A DNA stretch of 64,000 nt from Gonocerus acuteangulatus (GCA_946811695.1 OX328123.1:11530698-11594697), one strand, 5' to 3'; positions 24,094 through 33,258 are shown, counted from the first letter of the stretch. The notes: generated from the sequence alone by a model not told the origin. A program made the numbers and translations.

Positions 24094-24193
24094 TCTATAA
24101 TATTAGTAAATCTAAAAGCCACAAGTTTCTATAAAATTACTAAAGTGTTGTGTGTTTGTGACTTACTAAATATGCCTCCTATAAGGCGTCGGA
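24094..24193 (+). mobile_element. Helitron 5' part (split by the Polinton)
   Basis: TCTATAATATTAGTAAATC after an A resembles the 5' TC terminus of arthropod Helitrons. About 75 bp downstream an ATG opens an arginine-rich frame (MPPIRRRR), the typical start of Helitron Rep/helicase proteins. The frame is cut after nine codons by the Polinton-like insertion at 24194; it resumes at 38207. Confidence 0.55.
24188..24193 (+). repeat. Left 6-bp target duplication GTCGGA
   Basis: GTCGGA directly precedes the element's AGTAGTC terminus and is repeated directly after its GACTACT terminus at 38201-38206. Six-base duplications are characteristic of Polinton/Maverick integrases. Confidence 0.9.
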
Positions 24194-24973
24194 AGTAGTC
24201 TAAAATATGTCTGTACCCGGCCTGTAAGAGGTCATTCACCCCTGTCTGCATTCCTTGTCAAGGTCATAGCTTGAAGCATTAAAGGTGTCTCTCTTATTCT
24301 TTTTTTTAATCATGAAATGTCAAGGTCCTTGCCGTCTCCCTCTCCCATGTTTTACTCTTTTTTCCAACTGCTGGAGTTCATTACTCACCACACAGATTTA
24401 TTTTAGATGTATTTGCAATTAGTTACTAGTTGTGCCAGAGCAGATGTCAAAGTTAATTTTTTTTTTTTTTTTTAGGACAAGGTCCTTCCCTCTCCCATGT
24501 TTATTGCTTGAGTATTTTAATTAAATATTTTCTTTAAAATTATTTTGAAAAAAGACAATCTGTTGAGTTGTGTAATCACTTGTTCTGTCGGTGTCGAATA
24601 CGAGATTAGGCTCTCATCTAGTGCTTTATTTTTTAATTGTTATAAAACATATATTAGTTTATTATTCCCTACTTGTGACTGGCGGTTTCCCACGATGGGT
24701 GCCGACATTTTCGTCACGAAACTGGAGTGAAACAGACCTTTGTAAAATAAAACAAAAACATTTTATTAAACAATCTGTTTTCCAATGTATAAAATTAAAT
24801 AAATAAAACATAGCTTCATTTAGTTAATTTTGTTTCTTTTCCTCCTTCATCCCAGGTTAAAATAGGTAAAATAAATGAAAGAGGTAAAAGATCCTTAGCT
24901 CGTCCGTGTTTCGATTCCGCATGACAGCATTCAACGTCTCCATTCCCTTCTAATGAGTTATTGCTCATTCTAT

Positions 24974-25675
24974 TTAAACAAGCATGTGTTCCTTAAACCA
25001 AACACACTTTGGAGTGTTTGCTCTGTGATACTCGAACGGTCCTATAGAGCTATTAGTAGTGTTGTAAATTAGATCGCAATAAACGCATTTGACTTTATCT
25101 TCAACATTTCTGATAAATCCGTTAAAGGCTAAGAGATGGTGGGGAGATGCGTTGACTCCATACGTCTGTCTTCTCACTTCTTCCCTCTCAAAGTCCACTG
25201 CTTCGGGATGTTTTCTAACCCATGAGGCAAGTCGATGGGCTTGATTAAAAGAGCATACGTAGCTTGTGTTTAAATGAAAATAACAAATTAATTTGTCGTC
25301 TTCCAAATTTTTAAGATTAGGACAGCCAAAATCGTGTAAATCATACACAGCCACAGAGAGCAACTCTTCCAGGAATTTACATTTTTCCAATCCTTTACCC
25401 CATAAAATGTCATACGAATCAGTGACTGACTTGAGACATGCAATTAAATCGGAGTAGTCTCTCTCGCCGTAAAACCAATCTATTCCGTGTAAGGATTTTT
25501 TCACCCACAAATTCGTCTTTGACTGTCTTACAGCGTCTTCGACGTCTCGAGGAGGCTTGAAAAACCAATGCCACGCTGTTCCATAACTCGTATCGACTAT
25601 TGTCAATTCTTTAACTATTAAAGCATTCGAATTTAAACGGAAACCTTGAAAATCTATTACTGCTGACCTGGTCAT
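24974..25675 (-). CDS. Nuclease-like/BIR-domain protein, left copy
   Basis: The 233-residue frame is intact. Residues 1-160 (AVIDFQGF at 5-12, HWFFKP at 36-41, KGLEKCKFLEEL at 94-105, CYFH at 131-134) resemble a nuclease-like protein family of RNase H/DEDD-exonuclease type that I recall from arthropod ORFs; the second acidic residue of the D-x-E motif is glutamine here, so activity is doubtful. Residues 168-228 fit a BIR zinc-binding domain: Cys197, Cys200, His217 and Cys224 give C-x2-C-x16-H-x6-C, preceded by LLAFNGF and D193-K-V. BIR domains occur in inhibitor-of-apoptosis proteins, including viral ones; no RING follows. A TATATATAA box lies 60 bp upstream (25736-25744). The reading direction is toward the element terminus. 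Confidence 0.7.
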   Translation of the reverse strand: MTRSAVIDFQGFRLNSNALIVKELTIVDTSYGTAWHWFFKPPRDVEDAVRQSKTNLWVKKSLHGIDWFYGERDYSDLIACLKSVTDSYDILWGKGLEKCKFLEELLSVAVYDLHDFGCPNLKNLEDDKLICYFHLNTSYVCSFNQAHRLASWVRKHPEAVDFEREEVRRQTYGVNASPHHLLAFNGFIRNVEDKVKCVYCDLIYNTTNSSIGPFEYHRANTPKCVWFKEHMLV

Positions 25676-25735
25676 ACTTGATACAACGTCTCCTGTATGT
25701 ACAGAAATGAGCTCTGAGAGGTAAAATGCAACGTC

Positions 25736-25744
25736 TTATATATA
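25736..25744 (-). promoter_or_regulatory. TATA box upstream of the BIR gene, left
   Basis: TATATATAA on the minus strand about 60 bp before the ATG, conserved in the right arm at 36567-36575. It lies in the short gap after the capsid gene, so the BIR gene probably has its own promoter. Confidence 0.5.
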
Positions 25745-25756
25745 GTTAGGATGTAT

Positions 25757-26979
25757 TCAGTACAATTTTCTTACTAAACCGGTTCCCATTTCATATTCGA
25801 CAATTCTATCGTGAAGGGTGAGACAATACGCTTTGGTATTTGCTGGAAAGTTTGCGCCTGAATCTATTTGAAGACGGATGTCTATCGTACTACTTTTAAT
25901 TGCTTCAGACTGCTTGGAACAATCTATGACTGCGATAGGAGCAATCTTCTCGAAACTAGATCTCGAAAGGAGAGGTTGAGAATGCCTGTCACCGAAATAA
26001 CTTGTTTGAAATTCATTATACATTTCATAGAGCAGGGCAATTTTTCCCTGTTCAAAGTCCAAGTTCAAATCGTCATAGGGGTATTGTTCGCTGTTTAGGT
26101 AAAGCTTTACATTTTTTAGGTTGCAGCTATCAAAATGGCTACTATCCTTTAAAGGGTTTTTGTTACGATCTGTTTGAAATGCTATAATTACGTATCGAGG
26201 CTTTTCTAAATTGATATAGATGTTTTAACGGCCCACGTTTCTTGTTGTGCATTAGACGGTAATGTGGGATATTCATAAAGGTCCCAGCTTCGAAACGGGA
26301 TCGCTACCTTTCGGTTCATGTCTAACATTTTGAGCAGGCTCAAACGGTTCTCGTCCGAAACACGAACGTGAGGCATTCTCCAAACAATTTTGTCTAATTT
26401 TATTTCTACATTAGAGTCTTCCCCCTTTACGGAATTAAAGTCAGAGCTTGATCTTATCAAAACTAGTTCTTGCTTCAAGTTAACTATGATTTGTCTATAA
26501 TCTTCACAAAAGCCTAATAAAATGTTCAACGGTAAGCACACGCTAAACACTCCGTTTTTATCGATTTCAAGAGATTTTCCCTCACCTGGGATGACCCATC
26601 CCGCATTTTCCAGCCCGTTAACTCTGCTCGGACTAAAAGACAAGAAACCTTTCAGTGTAGAGGTTATCCCGGGGTTTCTAACCCTATCTATTTCTATTCC
26701 ATTCAGTTCGTATCTGAGTTCATCAAACAAAAAAGAAAATGCATTGCTCGTTAATTTTGCAGTTAACGGTTTGGTCTGGTCTTTATTCACTAGCTTTCCC
26801 TCAAGGTAGATAAAGGAAAGTGATGGGAGTGTATAAATATCTTGTTGTTGTATTGGAATACGGATTTCATCGGAATTATTGAATGTATTTCCCGCATAAG
26901 GCTGGTGCGAATGGAACTGGAACTGAGCGAGAGAATTGTCGAAGGAAATGTCCGAAGATGTAGCTAATATGTTATCCAT
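25757..26979 (-). pseudogene. Candidate major capsid protein, left copy
   Basis: The frame starts at ATG 26979 and gives 257 residues, then stops at a frameshift near 26205-26217; the remaining C-terminal part continues in the next frame to 25757 without another stop. Total coding length is 1223 bp, two more than a multiple of three, equal to about 406 codons plus a 2-bp AT gain. Features are NNSDEIRIPIQQQD (residues 34-47), FDELRYELNGIEIDR (89-103) and a C-terminal YCLTLHDRIVEY. I recognise it as the candidate double jelly-roll capsid protein of arthropod Polinton/adintovirus-like elements by family resemblance and by its neighbours (penton, protease, ATPase). The frameshift is shared with the right copy; no canonical slippery heptamer is present. 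Confidence 0.55.
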
Positions 26980-27181
26980 ACTTTAGTTTAAAACCACTCT
27001 GTTTTAAAAACTTTGCGTTTGAAGCTGTTAACTGCTTAAACGTCTTTGATTTACTAATTCTTCTAGGGATCAAGATGCTTCTTTTATACGTTTTATATTT
27101 CCTACTTATATTTTCTACTGTCCGACGCTGTTGCTGTCGACAAACTTCTCCTTCTACACCTTCTCTAAAATCAATCCCCAT
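26972..27181 (-). CDS. Small basic protein, left copy
   Basis: A 69-residue, lysine/arginine-rich protein (KTYKRS, PRRISKSK, FKLKYG) with no membrane segment. It overlaps the capsid start by 8 bp and the end of the penton-like gene by 11 bp, the compact spacing of a virus operon-like block. It differs from the right copy at one residue (E7 versus G7). A nucleic-acid-binding or minor core role is plausible but unproven. Confidence 0.6.
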   Translation of the reverse strand: MGIDFREGVEGEVCRQQQRRTVENISRKYKTYKRSILIPRRISKSKTFKQLTASNAKFLKQSGFKLKYG

Positions 27182-27667
27182 TTTTCTTTATATGCAGTCG
27201 GACTGTAACGGTTTCCCCTCTGAAATTAATAAGTTGTCCGTTTTGATCGACTAGACGAACCGTAATGTTGTCAATACTCCGTACGTTAGCACGAAAGTAA
27301 ATGACCGGATTGGGCGTTTCTACTATCTTATAACCCGGTTCGACTGCGGGGATTTATTACTTCGTATTTCACATTTTAGCGTGCTAGGATTTCCCCTCAA
27401 CACCATCATAGCGCCGGGGTCTTTATGAGCTATTTGCTCTCTGAGAAACATAGCCAGAGCCTCAATGTCGTAGGCTCCTTCTGGTATTTGAATGGCTATT
27501 GTATCGAAATAAAACATATCATTTTTACCTTTTTCTACGTTCGGAATAGTGTTAAACGAGTCCAATGAGAGTACTTCGACGCTGTAAGAATCGTCTAGCT
27601 CTAAGGGAGGCATGAAATTCGCTTCTAGCAGGCTCGATGCGCCTGTAAGTGTTACAGCGAAGCTCAT
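27171..27667 (-). pseudogene. Penton-like protein, left copy, internal deletion
   Basis: It starts at ATG 27667 (MSFAVTLTGASS) and follows the right copy for about 105 residues, then a 211-bp deletion (equivalent to 34749-34959) removes the middle and shifts the frame, giving an early stop at 27323. The remaining 3' part is present but out of frame. Identity as minor capsid/penton rests on the intact right copy. Confidence 0.6.
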
Positions 27668-27689
27668 GATGCTAATAAGCTAATCGTCT

Positions 27690-28034
27690 TCAGGAGTTGT
27701 CTATTAAATACTGTAAACACAAATGACCACAATAGGGGGTATTCCACCCCTGAAAACGTTCACGATTGTAAAATATAGAACTGTTCTTTTTTAGATAAGT
27801 CACCAGTTGAGGTGGCGGTCTGAAATTACCAAACGAATCGAAATATTTAACGATTTTACCACGTTTTACGAAGCAGACCCAGTGGGAACCTTTTTTTGAG
27901 TTTGGCTCTAAATTGACGATAGCAGATTCTCTTAATTTAGGATATTCTGGGAGAGTATCTATCATAAATACACCTCTGAAATGTGGAATGTTAAATATTT
28001 TGCGAGCGTAATAATTTAATTCGACATCACTCAG
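27690..28034 (-). CDS. Adenain-like cysteine protease, left copy
   Basis: The frame contains the catalytic layout of adenovirus-type maturation proteases: His in GSHWVCF, Asp in YFDSFG, Gln in RFQGW and Cys in PYCGH, with Gln-x6-Cys spacing as in adenain. The first ATG is 27965, but family-like residues (LSDVELNYYARK and FRGVF) lie upstream in the same frame, which is continuous with the PLA2 gene behind its UGA stop. Compared with the right copy a TGA truncates the last six residues. The protease would cleave capsid and core precursors. Start uncertain; readthrough from the PLA2 gene is proposed. Confidence 0.75.
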   Translation of the reverse strand: MSDVELNYYARKIFNIPHFRGVFMIDTLPEYPKLRESAIVNLEPNSKKGSHWVCFVKRGKIVKYFDSFGNFRPPPQLVTYLKKNSSIFYNRERFQGWNTPYCGHLCLQYLIDNS

Positions 28035-28049
28035 TGCTCTTTTTGGTAG

Positions 28050-28841
28050 TCAAATACCACGACTACTGCGTCTGTAGGTTCGCTTTTGTGGTCTCTCTAT
28101 AAATAGTCCGAATCCATTCCGTCTATATGGCTTTAAAAAAAGACCTTTACCAATCTTTTGAGCCTCAATCGCTAAATTATGTCTTTTCTGCTCTTCCAAT
28201 TTTTGCTTTGCCTCTTTGGCGTCGTTGACAGCTTTTGCTATGCTTGCCGCACCTCCAGCCAGTGATCCTATAGCGGATAATCCTGCCATTACTGGTATTA
28301 GAAAAGGTAAAAAACCTCCAGACTTACGTATGGGAAGAACACGAGGGGGTAAAGGCTTGTCTCGACCTCTCAATGTCTGTTTCGCCTTATTATATGCTAA
28401 TTGAGACGCGTTTATTACAGAAGACACGTTTTTAATTTTAGCCGCTCTTACAAGATCTCTAAAATTCACTTTTTTCTTCATTTTGCTAGTCCTTAAACTA
28501 GATCCAAATTTTCTTTTTGCTTTCATAGCGTTTGTAACAAACCAAGCTGAAGCTTTTTCCCCGAGCGTTGAATCTGGATGTTTTACTACTTGCCAAGCTT
28601 TTTCTGCAAGGACGCTGTCAGCCTTATGACGATTTTCCAAGTCTGTATACTTGTTATAAGCAATGTCGTGTTCTTTACAAGCTTTATCCAAAGAATTAAT
28701 TCCAGCGTCGCCTCTTGTCAATCGTTTTTCCACTTTTGTACCTGGACCACAATACTGATACCCCGGTAAATGTAATTCAAACGGTAACTTATTTATAACA
28801 CTGTCGAGGAGACCTCGTCCTTTGCGCACCTTTCCTTTCAT
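28050..28841 (-). CDS. PLA2-domain virion core protein, left copy (intact)
   Basis: The 263-residue protein begins at ATG 28841; the longer frame through the upstream (TA)n is not coding. Residues 25-63 fit a parvovirus-type phospholipase A2: Ca-loop YQYCGPGT (28-35) and catalytic CKEHD with His58-Asp59, followed by Y62. Residues 100-165 are basic. Residues 175-205 (GGFLPFLIPVMAG onward) form a hydrophobic Gly/Ala-rich segment like the core protein pX/mu of adenoviruses, followed by a charged helix and a C-terminal GKGLFLKPYRR motif. Expected role: virion core protein with a lipase for membrane passage during entry. The stop is UGA followed by CUA, and the protease continues in the same frame. 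Confidence 0.75.
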   Translation of the reverse strand: MKGKVRKGRGLLDSVINKLPFELHLPGYQYCGPGTKVEKRLTRGDAGINSLDKACKEHDIAYNKYTDLENRHKADSVLAEKAWQVVKHPDSTLGEKASAWFVTNAMKAKRKFGSSLRTSKMKKKVNFRDLVRAAKIKNVSSVINASQLAYNKAKQTLRGRDKPLPPRVLPIRKSGGFLPFLIPVMAGLSAIGSLAGGAASIAKAVNDAKEAKQKLEEQKRHNLAIEAQKIGKGLFLKPYRRNGFGLFIERPQKRTYRRSSRGI

Positions 28842-28867
28842 ACTAAACCTCTTCGAACGAAACAAAT

Positions 28868-28869
<2 letters not shown>

Positions 28870-28918
<49 letters not shown>
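28870..28918. promoter_or_regulatory. (TA)n between divergent genes, left
   Basis: About 24 TA units separate the starts of the PLA2 gene (minus) and the ATPase gene (plus). The corresponding tract in the right arm (33168-33229) is longer. Its position between divergent starts suggests it includes or replaced a bidirectional promoter; it is also a hypermutable microsatellite. Confidence 0.5.
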
Positions 28919-28921
<3 letters not shown>

Positions 28922-28949
28922 AGCCATAAGTCAAAATAAATTAGTCACA

Positions 28950-29636
28950 ATGAGATTAGTAGAACAAAAGGAACGATTTCCTTCAGTTGACGTTGTACCG
29001 TTGATATCGGATAAAGAAGAGAAAAGGCATGGACCTCTACTACCAAATAGTATAAGAGGAGTGATTTGTGGTCCTAGTGGATGTGGAAAAACAAACGCTA
29101 TGCTCAATCTTTTGCTTAATCCAAACGGTTTAAGATATGAAAACGTACACATATTTGGAAAAACTCTATCTTAACCCAAATATCGGTACTTGAAAAACGT
29201 TCTAAACAGCGTTCCTGAAATCGGCTATTATACATTCGAAGATTCGAAAGAATTACCTCAAGACGTTAAGAGCAACTCTATTTGTATTTTTGATGATGTT
29301 ACAATGGAGGATCAAGACAATATTCGACGATATTACAGCTATGGACGTCATAACTCTCTCGACTGTTTTTATTTAACGCAGAGCTATGTTTGCATTCCGA
29401 GACATCTCATTAGATGTAACTTGAATTTTCTTATCGTCTTTAAACAAGATGAATTGAATATTAAACACATTTATGATGAACATATTAGCAGTCCAGACGT
29501 CAGTTTCTCGAAATTTAAAGATATTTGTGGGTTGTGTTGGAAAGAGCCTTTTGACTATCTTGTTATCGACAAGGGTACTAGTTTAAATGACGGGCGTTTC
29601 CGTAAGGGTCTAGATGCCTATATCGTGGATATATAA
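28950..29636 (+). pseudogene. Packaging ATPase (A32/FtsK type), left copy
   Basis: The frame starts at ATG 28950 and spans 228 codons. Walker A is GPSGCGKT (residues 41-48), Walker B is ICIFDDV (111-117), and GRH plus LTQSYV follow, as in genome-packaging ATPases of Polintons and related viruses. These pump DNA into the capsid. A nonsense codon (TAA at 29172-29174, CAA in the other copy) falls between the Walker motifs, so this copy is dead. The right copy is broken elsewhere. The longer frame through the TA tract upstream is spurious. Confidence 0.75.
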
Positions 29637-29667
29637 GGGGGAGAAAGAGTAATCAGTCCTCATTAAT

Positions 29668-29959
29668 ATGTCGCATTCAATACGTAGTGAAATTGTAAAG
29701 ACAAGTGATGCTTTACGTAACAAATTTCAAACGTTTAAAAGAGGAATGCAGGATATTCAAGAGGAAAGGCAAAGTCTTTTTGCTCCGGTGCTAGAACCTT
29801 TGGTAGATATACAACAACAGTTTCGACAACAACAACAGCTGCAGCCCCGACCTCGGGGACTCAAAAAAGAAAAGGAGGAAGGAGACTGGAGAGAAACGAA
29901 CGAGACCCGATCTATGTGGTGGGATAATGAGTCTGCTTTAAGCCCGACCGGGAAAATCT
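29668..29959 (+). pseudogene. DUF8207-like protein N-terminus, left copy
   Basis: Ninety-seven codons (MSHSIRSEIVKTSDAL start, glutamine-rich QQQFRQQQQLQ) match the right-arm gene, then break at the inverted-repeat boundary, where a run of about 18 G follows. It starts 31 bp after the ATPase stop, so the two genes were probably cotranscribed. The DUF8207-like domain is missing on this side. Confidence 0.6.
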
Positions 29960-30280
29960 TCGGTGGGGGGGGGGGGGGGGGGTGCGCTCGTTCCCCCGGG
30001 TACGAGTTTAGCGCACCCCGGGTCGGAGGAGGTGCCGAAAAGGTGCGCCATATCCGGGGTGCGCTCGTACCCGGGGAATAAGGGGATAAGGGAAAATATT
30101 TTTATCTTCCCTTATCCCCTTATTCCCTTTCCCCGGCGCATGGAGCGCACCCCGAGAGTGAGTGTACCCTGAGTGCACCCTGAGTGTGAGTGCACCCTGA
30201 GTGCGAGTGCACCCTGAGTGCGAGTGCACCCTGAGTGTGAGTGCACCCTGAGTGTGAGTTCCAGCAGCTGTTACTGGTAT
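29960..30280. other. GC-rich insert at the palindrome breakpoint
   Basis: This is the most GC-rich stretch of the element. It holds a G-run (about 29964-29981), two GTGCGCTCGT.CCC motifs, a perfect hairpin of about 20 bp (30079-30126, GGGGATAAGGGAAAA arm) and a minisatellite of about 17 bp with GAGTGCACCCT units (30156-30260). Open frames across it are low-complexity and are not genes. It begins exactly where arm homology stops. Confidence 0.7.
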
Positions 30281-30523
30281 AAAAAAAAAAAAAAGGTTGA
30301 GGTAAAGACAACAAAAAAAACAATTTGTAAAAAATGTTTATTAGAATATGTTTTATTAACCGCGTCAGTAGAAGAAACAGGATTTGCTACATTAATGATA
30401 CGTAACTTATTTGCATCAACATGTTGTTCAGATTTTAACAAACTAAAAGGAAATAAATTTGCTTTATACTTGACATGTTTTTTTTGTTACATGGGAGCCA
30501 AACTTGTTTATCGTCATGTATGA
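30281..30523 (+). CDS. Unidentified ORF in the centre
   Basis: An open frame after an A-run encodes about 75 residues with CKKCLLEY, ETGFATLMIRNLF, CCSDFNKLKG and CFFCYMGAKLVYRHV, and faces the DUF8207-like gene. Composition (Cys and aromatic residues, no repeats) looks protein-like, but I recognise no family. No clear ATG lies before the lysine run; the first internal ATG is late (MIRNLF). It may be a remnant of the missing half of the viral genome. A TATAAAA sequence (30278-30284) lies at its start. Confidence 0.3.
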   Translation, partial: KKKKKVEVKTTKKTICKKCLLEYVLLTASVEETGFATLMIRNLFASTCCSDFNKLKGNKFALYLTCFFCYMGAKLVYRHV

Positions 30524-30564
30524 GGAATGGAACTGAGTGCAAATGTTAATATTGATTTAATATA

Positions 30565-31251
30565 CAGGGTGTCTATAAAAGAACTCCGGGGTTTTAAGAC
30601 AAAATATTTTAATAAAGTAAAAAACGTACATACATGTTTTATACATGATTAGAAAGCTTACATTTTCAAGATTTTTTAACAACTTAGTAAAGTTCAATGT
30701 GAGCTCCGTTAGTGGCACGGCACACGTCGAAACGGTATTCTACCTCTTCCCATGTCCTGGCGAGCATGTCTGGGGGAACGGAGGCCACGCAATGGGCGAG
30801 CAGATGGGGCGCCGCCACACTTCAGTTTGCGTGTGCGTGAGTCACTGGACGCTCGTTTCGGTAACAGGTGGATTGGAAGGGAAGGACCTATTCCATGGCC
30901 ACCAAGGAGCCCTGATATGACTCCGTTGGACTTTTTCTTCTGGGGGCATATCAAGAATCTTGTGTATGCAGAGAAAATTCGAGATGTTATCCATCTCAGG
31001 GAACGAATAGTGAATTGCGTGGCGTCCGTTCCCCCAGACATGCTCGCCAGGACATGGGAAGAGGTAGAATACCGTTTCGACGTGTGCCGTGCCACTAACG
31101 GAGCTCACATTGAACTTTACTAAGTTGTTAAAAAATCTTGAAAATGTAAGCTTTCTAATCATGTACAAAACATGTATGTACGTTTTTTACTTTATTAAAA
31201 TATTTTGTCTTAAAACCCCGGAGTTCTTTTATATCTTTTATAGACACCCTG
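30565..31251 (+). mobile_element. Palindromic mariner-type element
   Basis: CAGGGTGTCTATAAAAGAAC at 30565 and its complement ending at 31251 are flanked by TA on both sides. Arms of about 235 bp are inverted copies of the same 3' end of the element; the right arm has an 8-to-10-bp internal duplication near its tip. Between and through the right arm runs the C-terminal part of the transposase. It is inserted in the 3' end of the DUF8207-like gene (EQNII then mariner). Confidence 0.8.
30800..31123 (+). pseudogene. Mariner-like transposase C-terminal fragment
   Basis: About 107 residues contain DGAPPHFS, then WIGREGPIPWPPRSPD, MTPLDFFFWGHIKNLVY and a terminal EYRFDVCRATNGAHIEL. The first Asp and the SPD Asp are two members of the DDE/D triad of Tc1/mariner-type transposases (cut-and-paste at TA). 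The N-terminal half with the helix-turn-helix and first catalytic Asp is missing and replaced by an inverted copy of the 3' end, so the frame's apparent start is an artefact. Confidence 0.7.
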
Positions 31252-32421
31252 TATAATATTCTGCTCTCTCAACTCTTCAATTATCGATACAATTTCATTT
31301 CCATGACCATTGTGACCCGCTCCAGTCGACGCCATTAATAATCTGAGACGGTCAACAAGTTCGTTTGGATCGTCATAATGTTCGTAAATAGGTAAATGTT
31401 CTTGCATTAAGCCAGTACCTTTTTTATTGTAAGAACGAAGTCTGCGATGAGTAGCCGGTGAACTACTGGATGCGGTAAGTGAGCTGAGATAGCGCGACGA
31501 AAACAGTCGAGAAATTACTTTCTTATATTTTATGGATCTAGTTCCGCCCAATCCACGTTCTTCGCTGTATCCTTTTTTGTGAGCATTCGTTGCAAGCAAA
31601 ATCTTTTTATATTTTTTTAAATCCGCATCAGTATAATCTTCTGGATTCTTGAGGTATAATAGCTTTAACAAGCCCGGCGTTCCATCGTAAACCACACCGT
31701 TAATCGAGATATCATCGTTGTTTGTAAAAAGCTCAATATTCGTAGAATCGCCTATGGCTAATTGACCGTTCGGCATTACTCGCAAACCGTACCGGGAATC
31801 TAAATCTTTTTGTCCTCCTTTAAACAACTTTTCTAAAAATTGTTTTTGTAGCGGTCCGGCGGATTTTAAATTCTGCTCTAGTTCATCTTCGCCTTGTGGA
31901 GTTTTAACATATTCACGGACCTTTACTGCAAGCGGGGTTTCTGTTTCGTACAATTCTTCTTCATCTTCTGGAGCGATAGTAGAGCGTGCATAAATTGTGG
32001 AGGATTGGGGAGAGGGAGAAAAGGTTGGTGTTACTTCGACGTTTTCCGATTTGATTTGGGGGGTTTTGGAAGGGCTTTTAAAAATATTTGATATTTTTTA
32101 TTTTCTTTTTGTAACAGGTGTTTGGAGAAAGATTTTCCCGGTCGGGCTTAAAACAGACTCATTATCCCACCACATAGATCGGGTCTCGTTCGTTTCTCCC
32201 CAGTCTCCTTCCTCCTTTTCTTTTTTGAATCCCCGAGGTCGGGGCTGCAGCTGTTGTTGTTGTCGAAACTGTTGTTGTATATCTACCAAAGGTTCTAGCA
32301 CCGGAGCAAAAAGACTTTGCCTTTCCTCTTGAATATCCTGCATTCCTCTTTTAAACGTTTGAAATTTGTTACGTAAAGCATCACTTGTCTTTACAATTTC
32401 ACTACGTATTGAATGCGACAT
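31252..32421 (-). pseudogene. Coiled-coil/DUF8207-like protein, right copy
   Basis: From ATG 32421 the first 107 codons match the left fragment; TAA (32098-32100) then interrupts a frame that stays open for about 280 more codons. Those contain YGLRVMPNGQLAIGDS, VYDGTPGLLKLLYLKNPED, YKKILLATNAH and a C-terminal DDPNELVDRLRLL...NEIVSIIEELRE. I recall this pattern as a domain of unknown function (DUF8207, from memory) that accompanies such elements in arthropods. The last codons are displaced by the mariner at 31251. Function unknown; the N-terminus looks coiled-coil and a structural or scaffold role is only a guess. Confidence 0.6.
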
Positions 32422-32452
32422 ATTAATGAGGACTGATTACTCTTTCTCCCCC

Positions 32453-33138
32453 TTATATATCCACGATATAGACATCTAGACCCTTACGGAAACGCCCGTC
32501 ATTTAAACTAGTACCCTTGTCGATAACAAGATAGTCAAAAGGCTCTTTCCAACACAACCCACAAATATCTTTAAATTTCGAGAAACTGACGTCTGGACTG
32601 ATAATATGTTCATCATAAATGTGTTTAATATTCAATTCATCTTGTTTAAAGACGATAAGAAAATTCAAGTTACATTAATGAGATGTCTCGGAATGCAAAC
32701 ATAGCTCTGCGTTAAATAAAAACAGTCGAGAGAGTTATGACGTCCATAGCTGAAATATCGTCGAATATTGTCTTGATCCTCCATTGTAACATCATCAAAA
32801 ATACAAATAGAGTTGCTCTTAACGTCTTGAGGTAATTCTTTCGAATCTTCGAATGTATAATAGCCGATTTCAGGAACGCTGTTTAGAACGTTTTTCAAGT
32901 ACCGATATTTGGGTTGAGATAGAGTTTTTCCAAATATGTATACGTTTTCATATCTCAAACCGTTTGGATTAAGCAAAAGATTGAGCATAGCGTTTGTTTT
33001 TCCACATCCACTAGGACCACAAATCACTCCTCTTATACTATTTGGTAGTAGAGGTCCATGCCTTTTCTCTTCTTTATCCGATATCAACGGTACAACGTCA
33101 ACTGAAGGAAATCGTTCCTTTTGTTCTACTAATCTCAT
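32453..33138 (-). pseudogene. Packaging ATPase, right copy, 1-bp deletion
   Basis: The copy starts at ATG 33138 and has intact Walker A and B motifs and the glutamine codon lost in the left copy. A single-base deletion near 32684 (AATTAATG against a G-containing left copy) shifts the frame after CIPRHLI and stops it three codons later. The C-terminal 70 residues continue in the next frame to 32453. Length 686 bp versus 687 in the left copy confirms the 1-bp loss. Confidence 0.75.
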
Positions 33139-33166
33139 TGTGACTAATTTATTTTGACCTATGGCT

Positions 33167-33167
<1 letters not shown>

Positions 33168-33229
<62 letters not shown>
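33168..33229. promoter_or_regulatory. (TA)n between divergent genes, right
   Basis: About 30 TA units in the same position as 28870-28918. The difference in length shows ordinary microsatellite slippage since duplication. Confidence 0.5.
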
Positions 33230-33230
<1 letters not shown>

Positions 33231-33258
33231 TCATTTGTTTCGTTCGAAGAGGTTTAGT

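Larger units (their letters stand above)
24194..29959. repeat. Left arm of the giant inverted repeat
   Basis: The arm is mirrored by 32129-38200. It runs from the AG terminus to the word AAATCTT inside the DUF8207-like gene, where homology ends at a G-run. Compared with the right arm it lacks about 170 bp near 24875 and 211 bp in the penton-like gene, but retains 87 bp that the right arm has lost. The first 780 bp have no gene and hold AATAAA-type signals for the outward-reading gene. Confidence 0.9.

Noticed and set aside
26190..26220. Programmed -1 frameshift in the capsid gene
   Set aside because: Both arms share the shift, but there is no X XXY YYZ heptamer in phase and the overlap of the two frames is only a few codons. 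A 2-bp gain before duplication is simpler; kept as an open question in the lesion finding.
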